Assembly (NCBI GenBank): GCA_963750195.1
Contig: CAVVPS010000002.1
Span: forward strand, 124,001 to 188,000
Source: AP-15 sp963750195
GTDB lineage: Bacteria; Pseudomonadota; Alphaproteobacteria; ATCC43930; CGMCC-115725
Reading direction: 5' to 3'
DNA: 64,000 nt
Shown here: in pieces, positions 55,371 to 64,000 of the stretch
Layout of the letters: every line of letters starts with the position of its first letter
How positions within the stretch are numbered: position 1 is the first letter of the stretch
Position numbers and translations under genes: made by a program
Notes under the pieces: generated by a model
Seen by the model: the letters and a program-made list of their open reading frames with translations, nothing else
Databases searched by the model: none
What the model was told of the DNA's origin: nothing

Positions 55371-58300
55371 ATGGCAAAGCGCATGCTCATCGATGCCACA
55401 CACCCGGAAGAAACCCGGGTGGTGGTCGTCAACGGTAACCGCCTCGAAGAATTCGATTTCGAGTCGTCGACAAAGCAGCAGGTAAAGGGAAACATCTATC
55501 TTGCTAAGGTCACGCGTGTAGAACCCTCTTTGCAAGCCGCATTTATCGAATACGGCGGTAATCGTCACGGCTTTCTCGCGTTTAGCGAGATCCACCCCGA
55601 TTATTTCAGGATCCCGATCGGCGACCGCTCGGCCGGTGATAGCGAGTTGGCGCACCCCGACGCCGAAGGTTACGAGGCCGCCGACGAAGCTGTCGATGAA
55701 GCCGGGGTGCCGCTCGAGGCGGCGCTCCCGGAGCCGGTCGCGGTCACTGAGGCGATGCCGGACGGAGAGGACGAGCCGACCGGCCTCGAACCGTTTTCAG
55801 AAACTTCCTGGATGACCGGGGGCCGTGCGGAGATCAGCCCGATCACGGACGTCGACGAGCAGGTTGACGCTACCTCTGCCGAGCTTCCGTGGGCGGAAGC
55901 AACGGCATCGCCGCTCGACGAGGGCGGGGTTGCCGACCGTGACCAGGGCAGTAAGGCTGCCCAGTTGGCAATCTCGACCCTCGACGAGGCGACGCACGCC
56001 ACCGCGCCGACTTTACCAGCGGCGGAGGAGACTCACTGGCAGCCGAGGTGTTCCCACAACCGAGGAGAACCCATCTTCAGCCGAGGACACCTTAGAGACT
56101 GCACCTGCGCCTGAGGCGCGCGATTCCGGCGATCGTGAAGCTGGCGAAGCGGAGGTGATCGAAACCCTCGGCGGGGACGAGTTCGAGGAGGCCGAGCGCC
56201 AGCGCTCCCGCGCCCCGCGGCATTACAAGATCCAAGAGGTAATCAAGCGCCGGCAGATCATGCTGGTGCAGGTCACCAAGGAGGAGCGTGGCAACAAGGG
56301 GGCGGCTTTAACGACCTATCTGTCGCTCGCCGGGCGCTATTGCGTGTTGATGCCGAATACGGCCCGCGGCGGCGGCGTGTCGCGCAAAATAACCAGCATC
56401 AGTGACCGCCGCCGGCTGAAGGATATCCTTGAGGAGCTGGACATCCCCGAAGGAATGGGGGTGATCGTGCGCACCGCCGGCGGGGAGCGATCGAAAGCAG
56501 AGATCAAGCGCGACTACGAATACTTGTTACGGCTATGGAACGAAATCCGCGAGCTGACATTGAAGTCGACCGCGCCGGCTTTGATCTACGAAGAAGGCAA
56601 TCTGATCAAGCGGTCGATCCGCGACCTCTACACGCGCGACATCGACGAAGTGCTGGTCGAAGGCGAGGAGGGCTACCGCACGGCAAAGGCATTCATGAAG
56701 ATGCTGATGCCAAGCCATGCCAAGCGGGTTCAGCCCTATCGCGATCCGCAGATCGGGCTGTTGCACCGCTTCCAGATCGAGGGCCAGATCGACGCGATTC
56801 ATTCGCCGATCGTCCAGCTGCGTTCTGGCGGATACGTGGTGATTAATCAGACTGAAGCGCTGGTTGCAATCGACGTGAATTCGGGCCGCTCGACGCGCGA
56901 GCGCAACATCGAAGAAACGGCGGCGCGCACGAATTTCGAGGCGGCCGAAGAGATCGCCCGGCAGCTCCGCTTGCGCGATCTTGCCGGGCTGATCGTGATC
57001 GACTTCATCGACATGGAGGAGCATCGCAACCAGGGGGCGGTGGAGCGGCGGCTGAAGGACGCGCTGAAGAACGACCGCGCCCGCATCCAGGTCGGCCGCA
57101 TCAGCCCATTCGGTCTCCTGGAAATGTCGCGCCAGCGGTTGCGCCCATCCTTGGTCGAAGCCTCGACCCAGCCCTGTCCTCATTGCGGCGGCACCGGCTT
57201 TATCCGCTCGACCGAATCGACTGCTCTCTATGTGCTGCGTTCGATCGAAGAGGAGGGAATACGGCGGCGCTCGGCCGAGGTTTGCGTCTATGTGCCGACG
57301 ACGGTCGCGCTTTACATCCTCAATCACAAGCGCGACTTTTTGGCGCAGTTAGAAGCGCGCTACGGCATTCATGTGCTGATGGCACAGGACGACGCGCTGA
57401 TCCCGCCCGCTTTCCGCCTCGAAAGGCTGCGCGCTTACGGACCGAGCGAGGCGCCGGCGGCGATCCCTGCGCCGCTGACCCAGGCACCCGAGATCGACGA
57501 AGAGGAACCGGAGGACGAAGCCGAGGAAGCGGTCGACGCCGGCGCGCAGCGGCCCGGTCGGGAAGCCGACGAGGAGCGCGGCCGCGGCCGCCGCCGGCGT
57601 CGCCGTCGCCGGCACGAGGACGAAGCTGGCGACCGCGGCCCGGCCCCTCCGGCGGCCGAGGCCAAGGCGTCGGATGACGAAGCCGGCGAGCGGATTGCCG
57701 TTACCGCGAGCGAGGCTGGCGCGGCACCTAATGGCGAGCAAGACGCGGAAGTCGAGAGGCAGCGGCGACGGCGCGGCCGACGCGGCGGGAGACGCCGCGT
57801 AAGGCGCGAGGACAGTCTTGATCCCGGTATCGATGGTCTGCATCCGGCCGCAGCCACGATCGAGATCGTGGCGATAGCTGAGGATGGCGGCGAATCCGGT
57901 CTCATGGAATCTGAGATCGCGGAGGGCGGGCCGAGGATAGTCGAAGCCGAAACTCGATGGCCTGAAGAAATTCCTACCGATCCGGTTGTGGCCGCGACCG
58001 CGACTGAGATTGAAACTGCCAGCCTGCCGGCGCTCGCCGGCGAGCCAGCCGCGGAGGCAGCCGTGTCGAGCCATAACGGCGTGGCCGCGGCCGAGCTGGC
58101 GGAACCAGCGGCTATCCAATTCGTCGAAAAAGCGCCGTCCCATGCCGGTTTGGCCGAGCAAGGGATGCCTGCCGAAGAGGTGGACCGGTTTTCGGCTCCG
58201 CCGCATAGCGGCGAGCGCGAACCCGCCAGTCCATTCGCCGCGGATCGGGAAGAGCGAGCGCAGCCCGAGGCGCTCGAACCCTCGGGTATGCCGCCACTGC

Positions 58301-58389
58301 CAACCGAACGCGCCGATGCCGACCAGGCGGCGGCGGACAAGCCGGCGAACCCGCGAAAGGGCTGGTGGCAACGGCTGATCCAGTCATAA
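55371..58389 (+). CDS. rne: Ribonuclease E (frame break in the acidic insertion)
   Basis: RNase E/G endonuclease, about 1005 aa after correction. The N-terminus MAKRMLIDATHPEETRVVVV and the S1 part GNIYLAKVTRVEPSLQAAFI and YGGNRHGFLAFSEIHPDYF are normal. A long acidic insertion follows, as in other alphaproteobacteria. The catalytic Asp residues are in ALVAIDVNSGRSTR and LIVIDFIDMEEHRNQG, and the Zn-link Cys in PCPHCGGTGFIRS. The C-terminal half has Arg-rich (GRRRRRRRRHEDE) and acidic stretches for RNA and degradosome binding. Between about 56036 and 56052 the frame moves; the total of 3019 bases fits one extra or two missing bases. Being a usually essential gene, a sequence error is likely. 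Confidence 0.93.
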
Positions 58390-58520
58390 GCGTCAGCCGG
58401 TGCGGGAAGGGTCGGTTCGGCCCTGCTTGCCGCGGCTTTGCCGCAATTCTATCCTACCGGAACCATAAGCGGATCTTAAATCCGCCTCCCGGTTCGGTCG
58501 GCAAAGTGAAGGCGGCGCCG

Positions 58521-59888
58521 ATGGCTTTACGCGCTTTTGTCCGAACGACCGCATTTGTTTTCGCTGCGGCGCTGATCTTTGGCCATGTCGCCAGCGCGCA
58601 CGAAGGCGGCGCCGGTAATGGCGCGACCCTGTTACGTGACACCGAGATCGAAGGCGACATTCGCGCGATGATGACCCCGGTGTGGAAGGTGGCCGGGCTC
58701 GACCCGGACGCGGTGCACGTCTACCTGGTGGCCGATGACAGCATCAACTCGTTCGTCGCCGGGGGTCAGAATATCTTTATGAACTCCGGTCTGGTGCTCC
58801 GCGCGAAGACGCCCAACCAGCTGATCGGCGTCCTCTCGCACGAGACCGGCCATATTGCCGGCGGGCATCTCTACAAGGGCGAGGAGGCGATGCACAACGC
58901 CAGCATCGAGGAGATCCTCGCGATGGTGGCGGGCGTTGCCGCAACGGTTGCGGGGCGCGGCAGCGGCGGCGGTGCTGCGATGCTGGGCGCGGCGGGCGTC
59001 GGGCAACGCGCCTTTCTACAATTCTCGGTGACCCAGGAAGCAACCGCCGATCATGCCGCGATGAATTTTCTCGACGAGACCCACCAATCAGCGCGGGGGC
59101 TGCTGCAATTCTTCGAGATGCTGCAAAGCGAGGAATTGCTGACCGGGATCCACGAGGATCCCTATCTGATGGATCATCCGTTGACCCAAGAGCGCATCGA
59201 CTATGTCCGCGACCATGTCGAGCGCTCGCCGTATTCTAATGTTCCAGACCCGCCCGCCTATGTCGCGATGCTCGACCGCGTCAAGGCTAAGCTCGCCGCC
59301 TTTACCGAGCCGCCGTCGACGACCTTGGCAAAATATTCGGAGCAGGACCGGTCGGTGCTCGCGCGCTATGCTCGCGCCATAGCCCATTACCGTATTCCCG
59401 ATCTCGACAAGGCGTTGCCGGAGGTCGACGGGTTGATCCGCGACTATCCGAGCGATCCTTATTTTCGTGAGCTGAAGGGGCAGATGCTGTTCGAGAACGG
59501 CCATATCAAAGAAGCGGTCCAGCCCTACGAACAGGCCGTCCGTCTCGATCCGGCCGCCCCGCTACTGCGGATCGGTCTCGCGCAGGTTTATGTCGAGGAC
59601 AACGATCCCACCGAAAACAAGCGGGCGATCGCCTATCTCAGCGATGCATTGCGCACCGAGGACAAGGAAGTCGACGCCTGGCACCTGCTCGCGACCGCTT
59701 ATGGGCGCGACAACCAGATGGGTATGGCGGCGCTGTCCCTGGCCGAGGAGGGACTTGCCGCCGACAACAAAAAAGACGCAGTGCAAGAGGCCGGCCGGGC
59801 CGAGCGTCTGCTGCCGAGGAACAGCGCCGCCCACGCCCGCGCGCAGGAGATCCGCAGCGAGGCCAAGGATCTCGACGCTTCCGACTGA
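58521..59888 (+). CDS. M48 metalloprotease with TPR repeats (BepA-like)
   Basis: A secreted or periplasmic protease of 455 aa: signal peptide FVFAAALIFGHVASAHEG, zinc site LSHETGHIAGGHLYKG near residue 112 with the downstream Glu in TQEATADHAAMNFLDE. The second half is TPR-like: EVDGLIRDYPSDPYFRELKG, IKEAVQPYEQAVRLDPAAPL, AWHLLATAYGRDNQMGMAAL. This is the BepA/YfgC arrangement for outer-membrane protein assembly quality control. The DsbA-like gene follows 43 bases downstream and is likely co-transcribed. Confidence 0.92.
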   Translation: MALRAFVRTTAFVFAAALIFGHVASAHEGGAGNGATLLRDTEIEGDIRAMMTPVWKVAGLDPDAVHVYLVADDSINSFVAGGQNIFMNSGLVLRAKTPNQLIGVLSHETGHIAGGHLYKGEEAMHNASIEEILAMVAGVAATVAGRGSGGGAAMLGAAGVGQRAFLQFSVTQEATADHAAMNFLDETHQSARGLLQFFEMLQSEELLTGIHEDPYLMDHPLTQERIDYVRDHVERSPYSNVPDPPAYVAMLDRVKAKLAAFTEPPSTTLAKYSEQDRSVLARYARAIAHYRIPDLDKALPEVDGLIRDYPSDPYFRELKGQMLFENGHIKEAVQPYEQAVRLDPAAPLLRIGLAQVYVEDNDPTENKRAIAYLSDALRTEDKEVDAWHLLATAYGRDNQMGMAALSLAEEGLAADNKKDAVQEAGRAERLLPRNSAAHARAQEIRSEAKDLDASD

Positions 59889-59931
59889 GCGCGGCCTTTC
59901 GCCGTGATCCTGCTTAAGGGAGTTGCCGTTA

Positions 59932-60681
59932 ATGCTTGTTCGCGCGCGATTTGCCCTGCTGGCTTTTGCCTGCTTGCTCTTTGCCGCAGCGCCGACCGGC
60001 GCGATCAGAGCGGCCGAGATCAATCCGACGCAGCGCCAAGCTATCAACTCGATCATCCACGACTATCTGATGCAGCATCCCGACGTTTTGATCGCTGCGC
60101 TGCGGGCGGCCCAGGACAAGCTCGACCGCGATAATGACGCCAAGGCTACGCAAGCTGTGGCGCGGCACCGGCGCGATATCTTCGACAACCCGGCAACGCC
60201 GACGGCGGGCAATCCGGAAGGCGATGTCGCGATCGTCGAGTTCTTCGACTACCGATGCCCCTATTGCAAACAGGTGCAGCCTGAGCTCAAGTCGCTGGTG
60301 CAACAGGATCCGAAGCTGCGCCTGGTCTATAAGGAGTTCCCAGTCCTCGGCCCGGTGTCGGTCACGGCCGCCCATGCCGCGCTCGCGGCCCAGCGTCAGG
60401 GTAAGTATGACGCCTTTCATGCGGCGATGATGGCGGCCCGCGGCCAGATTAACGACAGTACGGTCTATCAGGTGGCCGCCTCGGTCGGGCTCGATGTCGA
60501 TCGGCTCAAGCGCGACATGGCGGCACCGGAGGTCGCACAGGCGCTAAAGGCTAATTTGGCGCTCGCCGACGTACTCGATATCCACGGCACCCCGGCCTTC
60601 ATCGTCGGCGACCGCGTCGTCCCCGGCGCGGTCGATCTCGACGCGTTGAAGACGATGGTCGCCGACGCACGCAAGCGGTAG
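59932..60681 (+). CDS. DsbA-family thiol-disulfide oxidoreductase
   Basis: A 249-aa exported thioredoxin-fold protein. Signal peptide FALLAFACLLFAAAPTGAIR, an N-terminal helical region (INSIIHDYLMQHPDVLIAAL), then the active site EFFDYRCPYCKQVQPELK near residue 100 and the cis-Pro loop IHGTPAFIVGDRVVPGA. The N-terminal extension and CPYC are typical of Com1/ScsC-like or BdbD-like DsbA proteins. GGGAG precedes the ATG. Confidence 0.9.
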   Translation: MLVRARFALLAFACLLFAAAPTGAIRAAEINPTQRQAINSIIHDYLMQHPDVLIAALRAAQDKLDRDNDAKATQAVARHRRDIFDNPATPTAGNPEGDVAIVEFFDYRCPYCKQVQPELKSLVQQDPKLRLVYKEFPVLGPVSVTAAHAALAAQRQGKYDAFHAAMMAARGQINDSTVYQVAASVGLDVDRLKRDMAAPEVAQALKANLALADVLDIHGTPAFIVGDRVVPGAVDLDALKTMVADARKR

Positions 60682-60684
60682 TGG

Positions 60685-61326
60685 TCAGGGCTCGCGGTCG
60701 GGCTGATTATTCGGGTGAGCAGCCTGGAAGGGCGCCAGCGCCATACAACTATGGTAGATCCTCGTAATCGTCGGATAGGGCGCCATGTCGAGCTGGTAGC
60801 GCCCGGCATTGACGACCTGCGGGACGAGGGCGATGTCGGCGAGGCCGGGCCGGTCGCCGTGGCAGAAGATGCCGGTACGGGCATCCCGCACAAGCAGCGC
60901 TTCCAGCGCCCCAAACCCGGCTTCAATCCAATGATTGTACCAAACGGCGATGTCGCTCTCGCTGCGGCCATAAGAATGGGTCAGATAGCGCAGCACGCGC
61001 AGATTGTTGATCGGATGGATGTCGCAGGCGACGATGTCGGCGAGTGCACGCACCCTCGCCCGCTCGCCCGGGGTTCGCGGCAGCAGAGGCGGGTCGGGAT
61101 GGATCTCGTCGAGATACTCGATGATCGCCAGGGACTGGATCAGGGTTTCGCCGCCATCCTCAAGCGTCGGGACCAGACTCTGCGGGTTGATCCCGCGGTA
61201 ATCGGGCTTGGCCTGATCGTTGCGGCGGAGATGGATCGAAACGCCGTCGTAGGCGAGCCCCTTGAGATTGAGAGCAATGCGGACGCGGAACGCCGCGGAT
61301 GAGCGAAAAAAACCGTAGAGCTTCAT
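60685..61326 (-). CDS. maiA: Maleylacetoacetate isomerase (zeta-class GST)
   Basis: A 213-aa zeta GST. The signature SSAAFRVRIALNLKGLAYD is near residue 9 and the glutathione block QSLVPTLEDGGETLIQSLAI near residue 50; the C-domain has ACDIHPINNLRVLRYL. It isomerises maleylacetoacetate in tyrosine and aromatic degradation. Fumarylacetoacetase and homogentisate dioxygenase are not in the window. Confidence 0.9.
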   Translation of the reverse strand: MKLYGFFRSSAAFRVRIALNLKGLAYDGVSIHLRRNDQAKPDYRGINPQSLVPTLEDGGETLIQSLAIIEYLDEIHPDPPLLPRTPGERARVRALADIVACDIHPINNLRVLRYLTHSYGRSESDIAVWYNHWIEAGFGALEALLVRDARTGIFCHGDRPGLADIALVPQVVNAGRYQLDMAPYPTITRIYHSCMALAPFQAAHPNNQPDREP

Positions 61327-61386
61327 AGGCGCCCCTCTCCTGGGATTCGGGCTGTCACGGCACCCGGTGCCCGGCGAAGACCCCGG

Positions 61387-62022
61387 CTACAGATCGGCGC
61401 CGCCGACCAGGCCAGATCGCATCGCGATACGGATCAGATCGGCGGCGCTTGTCGCCCCGAGTTTGACTTTGATCTGAGTGCAATTGTTTGCGGCAGTCTT
61501 ATAGCTGACGCCGATCGTGTCGGCGATCTGAAGCAGGGTGCACCCTCCGGCGAGAAGACGCAGGATCTCAAGATCGCGCGATGACAGATGCTCGAGCGCA
61601 TGCGACGGGGCTCTGATGTTGAAGAATACAAGTCGCTCGGCGATCTCGTGCTCGATGTAGGTATGACCATCGGCGACACGCCTGATTGCCCCGATAATCT
61701 CCTCAGGCGGCGCATTCTTGCTGATGTAGCCCATCGCGCCCGCCTGCAGCGCGCGCCTAACGTGAATCTCTTCGTCGTGCATGCTGAGGACCAGAATTCG
61801 CGCGGCCGGATCCGCGATCTTCAACCGAGCGATCACTTCAAGGCCGCCAAGGCCAGGTAGATTCAGATCCAGGATGACGAGGGCCGGGCGATCCTCTCTG
61901 AAAGCGCCGATCGCCTCCCTCCCGCTGGCGGCCTCCCGAATTTCGATATCCGGCTCGCTGGCCAGCAGCCGCCGCAATCCGGTGCGGATAATTGGGTGGT
62001 CGTCGACGATCAGGATTTTCAA
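61387..62022 (-). CDS. NarL/FixJ-family response regulator
   Basis: A 211-aa regulator. The receiver has KILIVDDHPIIRTGLRRLL, the Asp in LVILDLNLPGLGGLEV near residue 52, Ser/Thr in ILVLSMHDEEIH and Lys in MGYISKNAPPEEI. The C-terminal LuxR-type helix-turn-helix is LSSRDLEILRLLAGGCTLLQ and IADTIGVSYKTAANNCTQIK. The kinase gene precedes it and overlaps by four bases (ATGA). Confidence 0.94.
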   Translation of the reverse strand: MKILIVDDHPIIRTGLRRLLASEPDIEIREAASGREAIGAFREDRPALVILDLNLPGLGGLEVIARLKIADPAARILVLSMHDEEIHVRRALQAGAMGYISKNAPPEEIIGAIRRVADGHTYIEHEIAERLVFFNIRAPSHALEHLSSRDLEILRLLAGGCTLLQIADTIGVSYKTAANNCTQIKVKLGATSAADLIRIAMRSGLVGGADL

Positions 62023-63395
62023 GTCTCGCCCCCCTGCGACAAGGTGGCGATCTCTTCGTGCTCGGCCGCAAATGGAAGCACCACGCTCAAGGCGAAGCCT
62101 GCGGCAGACCGGTTCGAAAAGGTCAACTCGCCACCGATCGCCTTGACCCGCTCGCTGATGCCGAGCAGGCCATAACCCATTCTACTCGAGTCCCGCATCC
62201 CGAGGCCGTCGTCGGCAACCTCCACCCTGATCTGATCGCCTCCATCGTGACCGTCGCGACCACGATAGACCGAGACCGTTATGATAGCGGGCCCGGCATG
62301 GCGAACGGCGTTACTCAAGCATTCCTGAACGACGCGGCAAATCGTGGTGCTGACCGGCTCTCCGACGCCCTCGCATCCGGCCGAGACAGCCACCTGGTAG
62401 CGAATCTCGGGACAGCGGCGACGCCAGAACGCGACAATGTTTTCGATCCGCTCTGTCAGGCCGAAATCTGTCAACCCGATCGGACGTAGGCGGCCAAGCA
62501 TGATCCTGACCTGGCGTTGCATATGGTGGACGGCTTCGGATATCCCGCGAAGATGATCGCATGCTTCTGCCGAGCGCTCTTCCTGCAACAGACGGTAAGT
62601 CGTTGCGGCATCGACGTTGATGGCGAATAGATAAGGGCTGACCTCGTCGTGGAGATCGCGGGCGAGGGCGTTGCGTTCCTGCTCCTGCAACGTCAGCAGT
62701 TGCTCGTTCAACCGTCGATTTTCCGCGTCGCTGGAGTTTAGGCGGGCGGTCATCCGATTAAAGCTGTCGCGCAGCCGCGAAAGCTCCGGCGCCAGCTTGC
62801 CGCTAATGCGAGTCCCGAAACGGCCACCCCCCACCTGCTCCAGCGCAGCAGCCAGATCACCCAAGGGCCGCAGGGCGTGCCCGACGAACACAAAGATCAG
62901 CAGCAATGTTAGGCCATAGAATGCGGCCTGCGTTGCGACACTGTCGGCGAACTCTCTCCAGACTTCGATCAGCTCATTGTGAGGGTCGGTCTGAACCGCG
63001 ACGATCCCGTAGTTGCGGCCGCCCACGGCGACCGAAACCCGCTCGATCATCGGCAAGGGTGCTACGAGGTGGGTAAACCAGAACGGCACCCCGCCGAATG
63101 GCGACTTCTCGATGGAGGGCTTGGCGACGGCTGCTGCATCGCCGATGAGCCACACTCGAAGATGGCGGTTCCCCTTAAACGACGCGATTAGATCTCTCAG
63201 GTCGTTCGTCGGATCGACGGCGTTTTGGAGCCGTTCGACCGCATTCTCGATCGTCTGCCGGCCGACCAGCAAGGCCGCATGCATTTCGGTCTGCACCGAG
63301 CGCGAAGCATTGCGACAGGCGATCACGCCCCCAAAGGCGAGGCTGGCGACAAGGATCAGGCAAACCAGGCCAATCAGCCGAAATCGCAGCGACAT
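62019..63395 (-). CDS. HisKA_3-type sensor histidine kinase
   Basis: A 458-aa kinase (ATG at 63395; an in-frame start at 63410 adds five). Two membrane helices (LIGLVCLILVASLAFGGVIA and AAFYGLTLLLIFVFVGHAL) enclose a periplasmic sensor of about 120 residues. A HAMP region follows, then the phospho-acceptor LARDLHDEVSPYLFAI near residue 250 and the ATP-binding N-box VVQECLSNAVRHAGPAI and G-box VEVADDGLGMRDS. It resembles the NarX/UhpB and MoxY-like group. Partner of the overlapping regulator. The divergent TonB receptor gene suggests a target. Confidence 0.93.
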   Translation of the reverse strand: MSLRFRLIGLVCLILVASLAFGGVIACRNASRSVQTEMHAALLVGRQTIENAVERLQNAVDPTNDLRDLIASFKGNRHLRVWLIGDAAAVAKPSIEKSPFGGVPFWFTHLVAPLPMIERVSVAVGGRNYGIVAVQTDPHNELIEVWREFADSVATQAAFYGLTLLLIFVFVGHALRPLGDLAAALEQVGGGRFGTRISGKLAPELSRLRDSFNRMTARLNSSDAENRRLNEQLLTLQEQERNALARDLHDEVSPYLFAINVDAATTYRLLQEERSAEACDHLRGISEAVHHMQRQVRIMLGRLRPIGLTDFGLTERIENIVAFWRRRCPEIRYQVAVSAGCEGVGEPVSTTICRVVQECLSNAVRHAGPAIITVSVYRGRDGHDGGDQIRVEVADDGLGMRDSSRMGYGLLGISERVKAIGGELTFSNRSAAGFALSVVLPFAAEHEEIATLSQGGET

Positions 63396-63502
63396 CAGGC
63401 CCTCGCGCACTGCTCGGTTCTAATAGTTAGAGAATGCCATGGCAGGAAGCTCATTCCTACCGTCTACCCCGTCTTGTTCTGCCGCGGTGGGTCTGCCTTA
63501 GT

Positions 63503-63554
63503 GGGAAGCTTTCCCGAGCGTATCGGGAGAAATTCCCGAGTAAATCGGGAAAGC
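63503..63554. promoter_or_regulatory. Alternating GGGA/TCCC hairpin block before the TonB receptor
   Basis: Five arms alternate: GGGAA (63503), TTCCCGA (63511), TCGGGA (63523), TTCCCGA (63533), TCGGGAA (63545). They allow two side-by-side hairpins (7- and 6-bp stems), a third with the first arm, or one long outer stem from GCTTTCCCGA (63508) to TCGGGAAAGC (63554). It could be an attenuator-like switch, a binding site, or a dispersed repeat related to 14561-14719. Confidence 0.55.
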
Positions 63555-63626
63555 ACCGCGGCACGATCTGCGTCTTAATAGCCGTTGCGGAGAACGATCG
63601 CCGTAGAGCGGTAGTGCGAGGGAGGA

Positions 63627-64000
63627 ATGGCTGATCGTAGGTGGATTTTGGCGGCACCGGCGCTTTTGCCGGTTCTGCTATCCTCCGCCTTCGCTCAAGA
63701 CGCCTCGCCCGGTTCACCAGCGGCGGCGCTCGTGACCCTGCCGACGATCGACGTGGTCGCCGCCACCCCGTTGCTCGGATCAGGGGTCGATCGCAGCAAG
63801 GTGCCGGCGCAGACCCAGGTGCTGACCCAGCAGGACATCACCCGCGACGGCAACGCCGATGCGCTGCGCGCGCTGAACGAACAGGTTCCGGGCGTCACCC
63901 TCGACGCCGCCGCCGGAAATCCGTTTCAGCCCAGCCTGTTCTACCACGGCTTCCAGGCCTCGCCGCTGCAGGGCAACCCTCAGGGGCTCGCCGTGTACAT
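63627..64000 (+). CDS. TonB-dependent outer-membrane receptor, N-terminal part (cut by window end)
   Basis: The frame is open from the ATG at 63627, with GAGGGAGGA just upstream, to the window end. Signal peptide AAPALLPVLLSSAFAQDASP, then a TonB-box-like LPTIDVVAATPLLGSGVDRS, then the plug domain: VPAQTQVLTQQDITRDGNAD, ALRALNEQVPGVTLDAAAGN, FYHGFQASPLQGNPQGLAVY. It imports an unknown iron or other ligand complex. The kinase-regulator pair is divergent, so it is the likely regulator. Confidence 0.9.
   Translation, partial: MADRRWILAAPALLPVLLSSAFAQDASPGSPAAALVTLPTIDVVAATPLLGSGVDRSKVPAQTQVLTQQDITRDGNADALRALNEQVPGVTLDAAAGNPFQPSLFYHGFQASPLQGNPQGLAVY

Noticed and set aside
54993..55655. A 220-codon minus-strand frame overlapping the rne start
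   Set aside because: It covers the conserved rne N-terminus in antisense and has no recognisable domain; an amidase gene was looked for and not found.
57349..58371. Long minus-strand frames opposite the rne C-terminus
   Set aside because: They arise from the Arg/Glu-rich low-complexity coding DNA on the plus strand and carry no motif.
1..64000. tRNA, rRNA or riboswitch genes
   Set aside because: No cloverleaf with a T-loop GTTCGANTC pattern, rRNA sequence or known riboswitch core was recognised by eye; a covariance-model scan would be needed to exclude small RNAs.

Overview
The window is GC-rich DNA from an alphaproteobacterium. The evidence is the F1 ATP synthase gene order, a Tat-type PetA, an RNase E with a long acidic insertion, the mreBCD-mrdA-rodA block and a urt urea transporter. 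The sequence alone does not fix the order; Rhodospirillales or a Hyphomicrobiales relative would fit.

Layout. 1-2.3 kb: the end of an atp operon (atpG partial, atpD, atpC). 2.5-14.8 kb: an accessory island with four copies of one IS630-type element (1137, 1137, 1136 and 1137 bp), each inserted at CTAG. Two copies split AT-rich genes: a membrane-anchored serine hydrolase and a multi-pass membrane protein with an Ig-like domain. The island also holds a ferritin-like gene plus a decayed partial duplicate, a secreted protein of unknown family, IS66 and resolvase remnants, and a higA antitoxin gene split by a 1058-bp segment with a GNAT acetyltransferase between perfect 16-bp direct repeats. 14.9-19.6 kb: a catabolic-looking group (MmgE/PrpD, alpha/beta hydrolase, Rieske oxygenase, hydrolase-methyltransferase fusion), three of its four genes carrying a single disabling change. 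20.1-25.7 kb: urtABCDE, a urea ABC transporter, with no urease genes in view. 25.9-27.5 kb: an OmpR-type regulator and an ECF sigma factor. 27.9-33.6 kb: mreB, mreC, mreD, mrdA and rodA, the elongasome. 33.7-43.4 kb: a mixed block with an HtrA-like protease, amidohydrolase, petA without petBC, an enolase-superfamily dehydratase, thioesterase, GST and two VOC proteins. 43.8-49.3 kb: an A-L-G repeat protein, HD hydrolase, pentapeptide-repeat protein, toxin-first TA pair and BT1-like transporter. 49.3-58.4 kb: an oxalyl-CoA-decarboxylase-like enzyme, prfB with its programmed +1 frameshift, PBP1A, and rne. 58.5-64 kb: an M48 protease with TPRs, a DsbA-like protein, maleylacetoacetate isomerase, and a NarL-type two-component pair divergent from a TonB-dependent receptor cut by the window end.

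Working together. PBP2, RodA and MreBCD form the rod-shape machinery, with PBP1A elsewhere. The urt operon imports urea. The M48 protease and DsbA-like protein point to envelope quality control. The sensor kinase and regulator probably control the divergent TonB receptor; the intergenic space between them carries alternating GGGA/TCCC arms that can form competing hairpins.

Caution. Many genes, including rne, urtA, urtB and an oxc-like gene, need a one- or two-base correction to read through. Some of these may be assembly errors. The IS insertions, the split higA and the duplicate fragments cannot be explained that way.
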